A stretch of DNA of 38,946 bases, taken from positions 1-38,946 of IMG/VR virus record IMGVR_UViG_3300028610_001276; one strand, written 5' to 3'. This document shows positions 34,208 to 38,946 of the stretch, piece by piece. The stretch is from a virus. Position 1 is the first letter of the stretch, and the number at the start of each line of letters is the position of its first letter. Position numbers and translations under genes: made by a program. The notes beneath the pieces were generated by a model. The model was not told the origin of the DNA and searched no databases. It saw only the letters and a program-made list of their open reading frames with translations.

Positions 34208-35493
34208 ACATCAAGGATATGGAGAAGGAGATTCAGGAAGTCATTAAGGACCTCGTCGGTAGCACAGAGGGGGCTTCGCTTGAGGGTAAGGCTCGAGCCA
34301 TGACGATCGCTTCAGATTATTTGTTTGAATTTTGGAAGCGGGCAGCGGCCAGTCTGCCGGCGAAAAAAGCTAGGGTCAAAGCGATGGAGGCGATGCACAG
34401 GAAGCTAATAACTAAGGAGAAGGAAGAAGACTTAGTTCAACTTCAGAAGGATATAAAGGAGGCAAGCAATGTTTTCAACACAAAGGATAAGGGAGACGTG
34501 GAAAGCGCTGTTTCCGAAGAGGGAAAAGATGACGTGCTTGGACTGCGCAACGACGTGGACGATACGAGCGAACGCCTCGAAGGAAGTGAAACGGGTACGC
34601 GACTACAAGTGTCAAAGCGGGCCGTTCAGCGAACAGGCGAAGAAACAACAGCAAAAAGCAGTTCTGCTGTGGTCCATCCTGAGGCACCTGAAGGACGTTC
34701 AAGGACCGAACTGGGACAAGCCGTGGATCAAAAGGAGGATATCAGAACATCGACTGGAGGGAGACCACCTGATGAAAGAGCTGAGTCTACTCCTCTTACC
34801 ATTCTCCCAGCGGACGGTCCCTTGGATGGTGGAGAGCGACACGACAGTTCAGGAGGATTTGGAGAAGATAAGCAGGGACATCAACTCAATGGAGCCGCCG
34901 CTGTTCAAAGAGAGCGGGGGAAAAATGTTGGACGCAGTGAAACTGAAGCTAGAAGAGGATGGAAAGACTCCTCTGCCAAAGGAAGAAAGAAAATGTACGA
35001 CTCCAGGATGCTTCAGCCACGACCCGCCGAAGGAGTTCGAACCGAACATGGTGATTTCAATATGCAACCTGAACGAGCTGATGGGAGACGTAAAGGCGAA
35101 GGAAGAGAAGTTCCAGATGGCGACGTGCTGCTACTGCAACCTGTCGTATCAACAGGAGAGGGACGTGAACAACCCGTACTGCCCGACGTGCGTAGCGGCG
35201 CAACGGAGGAGGTAGACGAGATGTCGAAGAACTTTAGAGAGATGGACGAAACGGAGCTGACGGAAAAGATTGACCAGGTTCTGAGAAGCAAGTCAGACGC
35301 AATGGAAGGCTTCGACGGAACGGACATCAAGGAAGTAAGAAACGTTCGTGTCGGAAAAGGCGCTCTGGGAACTGCTAATCAGAACGTAATTGTCGGCAGA
35401 AAGCGCTGTGTCAACTGCTCTTTCGAACTGCCCGGATATGAGACGGTGTGTGTTGCGTGTAAGCAGCCACAACCTTTGATAAAGAAGCCTTAA
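34204..35493 (+). CDS. Long open frame containing a nested gene
   Basis: 429 codons from ATG at 34204 (ATGA overlap; GTG at 34192 also possible). Codons 1-90 encode a helical protein (MNIKDMEKEIQEVIKDLVGS; YLFEFWKRAAASLPAKKARV) that looks real. Codons about 95-335 overlap 34469-35215 in another frame and are low-complexity G, E, R, S and D. The last 90 codons are in frame with the 35221 gene. The frame may be one protein with a disordered linker, or an upstream gene that by chance meets no stop until the downstream gene's end. Confidence 0.45.
   Translation: MNIKDMEKEIQEVIKDLVGSTEGASLEGKARAMTIASDYLFEFWKRAAASLPAKKARVKAMEAMHRKLITKEKEEDLVQLQKDIKEASNVFNTKDKGDVESAVSEEGKDDVLGLRNDVDDTSERLEGSETGTRLQVSKRAVQRTGEETTAKSSSAVVHPEAPEGRSRTELGQAVDQKEDIRTSTGGRPPDERAESTPLTILPADGPLDGGERHDSSGGFGEDKQGHQLNGAAAVQRERGKNVGRSETEARRGWKDSSAKGRKKMYDSRMLQPRPAEGVRTEHGDFNMQPERADGRRKGEGREVPDGDVLLLQPVVSTGEGREQPVLPDVRSGATEEVDEMSKNFREMDETELTEKIDQVLRSKSDAMEGFDGTDIKEVRNVRVGKGALGTANQNVIVGRKRCVNCSFELPGYETVCVACKQPQPLIKKP
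34469..35215 (+). CDS. Zinc-finger protein in the +1 frame of another ORF
   Basis: 248 aa, ATG at 34469 with the phage context AAGGAGGCAAGCAATG. Cysteines in MTCLDCATTW (CxxC), CTTPGCFSHDPP and CCYCNLSYQQERDVNNPYCP-TC form several zinc sites. The middle is helical (KQQQKAVLLWSILRHLKDVQ; LMKELSLLLLPFSQ; TVQEDLEKISRDINSMEPPL). Sequence quality and SD show this is a true gene; it is entirely inside the 34204-35493 frame. Possibly a DNA-binding or late-gene regulatory protein near the end of the early operon. Unknown family. Confidence 0.75.
   Translation: MFSTQRIRETWKALFPKREKMTCLDCATTWTIRANASKEVKRVRDYKCQSGPFSEQAKKQQQKAVLLWSILRHLKDVQGPNWDKPWIKRRISEHRLEGDHLMKELSLLLLPFSQRTVPWMVESDTTVQEDLEKISRDINSMEPPLFKESGGKMLDAVKLKLEEDGKTPLPKEERKCTTPGCFSHDPPKEFEPNMVISICNLNELMGDVKAKEEKFQMATCCYCNLSYQQERDVNNPYCPTCVAAQRRR
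35221..35493 (+). CDS. Small protein with zinc-ribbon C terminus
   Basis: 90 aa, ATG at 35221 with GGAGGAGGTAGACGAG upstream, five bases after the nested gene's stop. Helical N terminus (FREMDETELTEKIDQVLRSK), then basic stretch and RCVNCSFELPGYETVCVACK, a four-Cys zinc ribbon (CxxC-x10-CxxC). Same frame as 34204-35493. Its TAA abuts the stop of the minus-strand gene at 35494. Confidence 0.65.
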   Translation: MSKNFREMDETELTEKIDQVLRSKSDAMEGFDGTDIKEVRNVRVGKGALGTANQNVIVGRKRCVNCSFELPGYETVCVACKQPQPLIKKP

Positions 35494-36666
35494 CTACTTG
35501 AGGGAACCTCTGAGCTTGTTAAGGTCTAGACCCATTTCTGTTCCTATCTTCGTCAGCTCTTCGGTAGATAGAGACTTCTGTATGCCGAGTTCCTTTCCTT
35601 CCATAATGTCCTGTACCAAACGGGCTAGTTGTTCATAGGGCCGGTCCGAATATTCTTTGAGCCAACCCCTCTTCTGCATGGCTTCACTCAACTTAGGATT
35701 ATGCGGGAGTCGGCTACCACCTGCGAATATTTCCAGGTCTCCGGAGTGTGTAATCTCATGGGCCACGCTTCCAGGACCCGCATCGGGTCTCGTTGCAATC
35801 TCCGGCGTGCGAGCCTCCCTGAACTTGAGGTCTATCCCCCAGTCTTCCTGTCGTTTAAACTGCTTCTCTCTATGTCGCATAAGGCGGGGAATGTGTTTTT
35901 CCCGTTGAGCAATTTCGGCTGCCGTTTCTGCAGCTTCGCGTTCGAAGAGTGTAGCTGCCTCTAAGTCCGGATAGGCATGTTTATAAGCAGCCTTTTCCAT
36001 CGTCGTTACGTCCTTGCTGAGTCTGGAGGTGGGTGTCTCCAGAATGTCACTGATCGGGAGGTCTTGTGTGTACGTAGCCTTCGACCCAGATGCCCTCGGT
36101 TTGCCGCCGAAGACTGCACCCAGTTTCAACTCGTCGAGCAAGTCCTTTACGAATTTTCCTCTACCTGCTTCACCAGGGAGCTTGGCCTTCTTAAATGCCT
36201 TCAGCACTTCTTTTCCTGCTGTTCGTTGCGCTGGAGAACCTAACAGCATAGAACCTGCCATCATTCCTGGACCCTCAAACAAATCCGGAACATAGCTGAC
36301 TAAGTCCATGAACTTCTGCGTTCGCGTCATCTCATCTGACTCCTGCTCCTTCATGCGCCTCTGATAATCCTGCCAGTTTCGTTGCATCTCATCGACTTCG
36401 GCAGCAGGTTTGCCGACGCCGCGGTTCATCATCTGAATCCAGGACTCGTCGAGGTACTCAGGAGGAGCAGACATTTCAGGGGCGCCCGCAGGAGGAAAGT
36501 AAGCTCCAGCTCCATGAGGCTCCATGTCAGGAGCGACGTTGTTCAAGTAAGATTGAGCCCTCTGCATCTCTTGCGGAGACTGAGACTCTTTGTACTGCTG
36601 CCAGGCTCCGGGTCCAAAGACATCTACGTTGTTCAGATACTCAGAGGGGTCCTTTGGGAAGGGCAT
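35494..36666 (-). CDS. Virion protein with HExxH metallopeptidase motif
   Basis: 390 aa, ATG at 36666; SD only AGGT. N-terminal 150 residues are Pro/Gln/Met-rich and disordered (PQEMQRAQSYLNNVAPDMEP; GAGAYFPPAGAPEMSAPPEY), then a hydrophobic helix segment, and a C-terminal zincin-like domain with VAHEITHSGDLEIF (HExxH) and RPYEQLARLV about 40 residues on (possible third ligand Glu). Phages keep such domains in large injected virion proteins. It may cleave host or virion proteins after DNA entry. It abuts the plus-strand operon end without a gap. Confidence 0.7.
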   Translation of the reverse strand: MPFPKDPSEYLNNVDVFGPGAWQQYKESQSPQEMQRAQSYLNNVAPDMEPHGAGAYFPPAGAPEMSAPPEYLDESWIQMMNRGVGKPAAEVDEMQRNWQDYQRRMKEQESDEMTRTQKFMDLVSYVPDLFEGPGMMAGSMLLGSPAQRTAGKEVLKAFKKAKLPGEAGRGKFVKDLLDELKLGAVFGGKPRASGSKATYTQDLPISDILETPTSRLSKDVTTMEKAAYKHAYPDLEAATLFEREAAETAAEIAQREKHIPRLMRHREKQFKRQEDWGIDLKFREARTPEIATRPDAGPGSVAHEITHSGDLEIFAGGSRLPHNPKLSEAMQKRGWLKEYSDRPYEQLARLVQDIMEGKELGIQKSLSTEELTKIGTEMGLDLNKLRGSLK

Positions 36667-36667
36667 C

Positions 36668-38938
36668 TTATCTACCTATGAGCTTCATGAACTTCTCGTA
36701 GCCTGCAGGTTCCCCTCCATACGGAAGTAAGGTTCCCAATCCAGGAGTCCTTCGGGTTATCTGACGCCACAGCTTATCCCAAGGGATTTCTCCTTCAGGA
36801 GCTTTGGAGCCTGCGGCTACGCCTTCGACCACGTCTGTCAAGTCGCCCACTGTAGGACCAAGGAACCAACCTGCCAAGTCTCTCCTGGCGGCACGTTCCG
36901 CGAGGTCTCCCGCTATGCCCAAGCCACCGACGTACATGGTTCTTTGAAGGAGTTCCCAAGTTGGATTCTCCTCATCCCACTCTCGAGGCTCATGCTCCTC
37001 GCCTGTTAGGTCAGCAATCCCAGAACGGATTTTATCCCTCAACTCGTAAACTGCGGTACCGCCTAAACCTGTGAGTACACTCCAACGTGCCAAGGGTCCT
37101 ATGCTTCCCTCTTTGCCGTTCGAAAGGAACCACTTCCTTGCGGGACCCAAAACCTCCCGAGCGATGAAGCGACTCTGCTGATAGACGAACGACTTGTACT
37201 GAAGGGCTATCCTTGCGGACGGAGTCTGCCAGAAGAGAGGAATATCTTTCCAGTGGGTTGCATGTTGCGTAGCATCCGATCCTATAAGGGCTACTCTATC
37301 TGCCACGTCGTCGAGTAACTTGCCGCCGTTCTCTATGGTGCTGATGATGTCCTTATTGGTAATACCCCTCTTGATGAGGTCGTCTGTCAGCTTGCCGCCC
37401 TTCATAATCATCTCTTCGGCGGTGACTATTGCAGAGTTCGCGGAGAGAAACCTGTTAATTTTTTCTTGTGTGTTAAAACCAACTGCCGTGAGGAACCTGT
37501 TCGCCCATGTGCCCTGTCCGCCAGCTATCTTCATGAAGGCGTCGTGAATCCCTCTCTGATAGGCCACAGTACCGGCTCGCTGACCCGGTTCGCTTAGTGT
37601 TCGAAGTATACCCTTGGTGAAATTAATACCGCCGTCTTTGACGATGGGGTTTATGCTTTGGGTTGCGTTGGAGAGCGTACTTAAGGGACCCATCTTGGTC
37701 ATGACCTGGAAGCCCATGACCTTGCGGGCCACGTCGTCAAAGACGGAGTCCCTTGGAGTATGACCTTTTGCGAAGTCTCCTAAGGCGCTACCCCACGAGG
37801 CGTTAAGCCCCTCATGCGCGACAGAGTCCTTCAAGAGATTGTCGAAGCCCTCACCTGCTAGGCCAAACTCCTTGCCGAAGGCCATGCGTCCGTAGAGTCT
37901 TTCGGTATATACAGGTAACAATTTAATAGGGTCTCTTTCGAGCCAATCTTCCGGGAAGTTTCGCATACGAGCGTACTCTATGTTCCCCGCGCGACTGGGA
38001 TGTTGCATATGTTCGATAATCCTCTTCGCTTCAGGAACCGAGATGTGGTTATCCTTTGCCATCTGTTCGGCGAACTTGGAGAAACCCTCCGGATTGAACT
38101 CCGGGTTTAGTTCCTTCATCCCTTTCTCTGAGAGCTTCTGAGGAACGTAATCCTTTAAAGGCTTGAAGTCATGCGCGTAGAAACCTTTATTGTTTTTAGG
38201 GTTTACGAATACGGAAGCTCCCTCTGCGTAACGGGCATTCTCGAACTTGTCCAATTTGTTTTTCATCTGACGGTAGGCCTTACCTGCTACTTCGCCTGAA
38301 CCCCTGAAGGTTTCGTCGCCTGCTAAGAGAGCCTTCCACATCTGCTCGCGCATCTCTTCTTTGTCCTTACCCATGAGGTTCTTCTTGTAGAAGAGCTTTC
38401 TTATGGCCTTCTGCACTGCCTGCAACCCTGGATACATAGTCTTGAACTTCTCTCCGAAGGCATCCTTGTAGTTGATGGCGTCGTTCCTCATCATCGCCAT
38501 CTGATCGCTCCATGTTTGAGCGACCGCTTGAATTCTCGAATCGTCATGCGCGTAACCCAAACGAAAGTCACCTGTCTGAATATGATCCAGGGCCTGCATT
38601 CGAATGGACTCTGCCTCCTTAGCTCCTTTGCCCCACGACTTATTAAGCCCTTGTTCCTTGAGAGTCTTCCTTAAAGCGTCTTCTGGGAAGGCAGTCTTCG
38701 TTCTCTGCCCTACGTACATTTTCTCAATTCCCTCCGCCAACCTGTTAGCGGAACCCCCTTTTCCTGGAGCTCGAGCAGACACGCGCCTGAGTGTAGTCGT
38801 TATCGGAAGGACGAGCCTGTCGAGAGCCTGAATGTAGCCAGCAGGTAGTTTCTTTCCTACTGTGCCTGCTACTTTGCTCACACCCTTAATGACACCAGCA
38901 ACAATAGGCCTTCCAACGGGAGTGAAGGCCCACGTCAC
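36668..38938 (-). CDS. Large internal virion-type protein
   Basis: 756 aa from GTG at 38938; the frame is open to the window edge, so the start is not certain. If the window is circular, GTG overlaps the stop of the gene at its left edge. Long helical protein, with early hydrophobic part (GVIKGVSKVAGTVGKKLPAG), middle stretches with many H, W, K and D residues, and a C-terminal half like injected virion proteins of podoviruses (HWKDIPLFWQTPSARIALQY; PLARWSVLTGLGGTAVYELR). It probably travels into the cell with the DNA and helps form the ejection channel. No lytic transglycosylase motif recognised. Confidence 0.7.
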   Translation of the reverse strand: MTWAFTPVGRPIVAGVIKGVSKVAGTVGKKLPAGYIQALDRLVLPITTTLRRVSARAPGKGGSANRLAEGIEKMYVGQRTKTAFPEDALRKTLKEQGLNKSWGKGAKEAESIRMQALDHIQTGDFRLGYAHDDSRIQAVAQTWSDQMAMMRNDAINYKDAFGEKFKTMYPGLQAVQKAIRKLFYKKNLMGKDKEEMREQMWKALLAGDETFRGSGEVAGKAYRQMKNKLDKFENARYAEGASVFVNPKNNKGFYAHDFKPLKDYVPQKLSEKGMKELNPEFNPEGFSKFAEQMAKDNHISVPEAKRIIEHMQHPSRAGNIEYARMRNFPEDWLERDPIKLLPVYTERLYGRMAFGKEFGLAGEGFDNLLKDSVAHEGLNASWGSALGDFAKGHTPRDSVFDDVARKVMGFQVMTKMGPLSTLSNATQSINPIVKDGGINFTKGILRTLSEPGQRAGTVAYQRGIHDAFMKIAGGQGTWANRFLTAVGFNTQEKINRFLSANSAIVTAEEMIMKGGKLTDDLIKRGITNKDIISTIENGGKLLDDVADRVALIGSDATQHATHWKDIPLFWQTPSARIALQYKSFVYQQSRFIAREVLGPARKWFLSNGKEGSIGPLARWSVLTGLGGTAVYELRDKIRSGIADLTGEEHEPREWDEENPTWELLQRTMYVGGLGIAGDLAERAARRDLAGWFLGPTVGDLTDVVEGVAAGSKAPEGEIPWDKLWRQITRRTPGLGTLLPYGGEPAGYEKFMKLIGR

Positions 38939-38946
38939 GGGGTCTG

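Noticed and set aside
1-38946. CRISPR array, integrase or attachment site
   Set aside because: No spaced direct repeats and no recombinase motif were seen. The phage seems lytic.

Overview
The window looks like the genome, or nearly all of it, of a small tailed bacteriophage with a podovirus-like gene set: terminase large subunit, portal, scaffold, a DUF5309-type major capsid protein, large internal-virion-type proteins, and no recognisable tape measure, integrase or RNA polymerase. Almost every gene has a strong Shine-Dalgarno (SD) sequence and many are coupled by ATGA or GTGA overlaps, so the host is a bacterium. Host rank cannot be read from the sequence. Several exported proteins carry Sec-type signal peptides. 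If the two window ends are joined, the short signal-peptide gene at the left edge closes with a TGA that overlaps the GTG start of the large gene at the right edge. This suggests a circular or circularly permuted molecule of about 38.9 kb.

There are two opposing blocks. The late block is on the minus strand. It runs leftward from the terminase (start at 13002) through a lysis/accessory cluster (9342-11373: Acb2-like anti-CBASS protein, holin candidate, membrane coiled-coil protein, phospholipase A2-like protein), portal, scaffold, capsid and surface proteins. It apparently continues across the window ends into two large virion proteins (38938 to 35494), one with an HExxH metallopeptidase motif. 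The early/replication block is on the plus strand from 13066 to 35493 and meets the late block tail to tail with no gap at 35493/35494. The two blocks diverge from a 63-bp spacer at 13003-13065.

Within the plus block, 13066-16328 holds small genes around an AAA+ ATPase with a C-terminal winged helix and ends in a strong intrinsic terminator. 16380-18772 is a regulatory or island-like region with palindromes (possible origin), a lone gene closed by a hairpin, two minus-strand small genes, an odd class II tRNA with anticodon TGG, and an operator-like repeat. 18773-26141 is a dense array of about 30 small genes (Cys-rich, membrane, acidic) with a uracil-DNA glycosylase-like gene and one reversed C2H2 zinc-finger gene. 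26138-30604 is a recombination module (Cas4/RecB-like nuclease, Sak4-like ATPase, partner proteins). 31811-33924 encodes a family A DNA polymerase in pieces: a 3'-5' exonuclease part whose N terminus appears to need a +1 frameshift at CCG-TGA, then the polymerase part.

The points most worth a second look are the polymerase frameshift, the tRNA with a leucine-like body and TGG anticodon lacking G37 (possibly connected to it), a 248-codon gene nested in another open frame at 34204-35493, the phospholipase A2-like late gene in a genome without a recognisable endolysin, and a recurring stop/SD/start cassette with consensus GGAGGYAAGCAATG.
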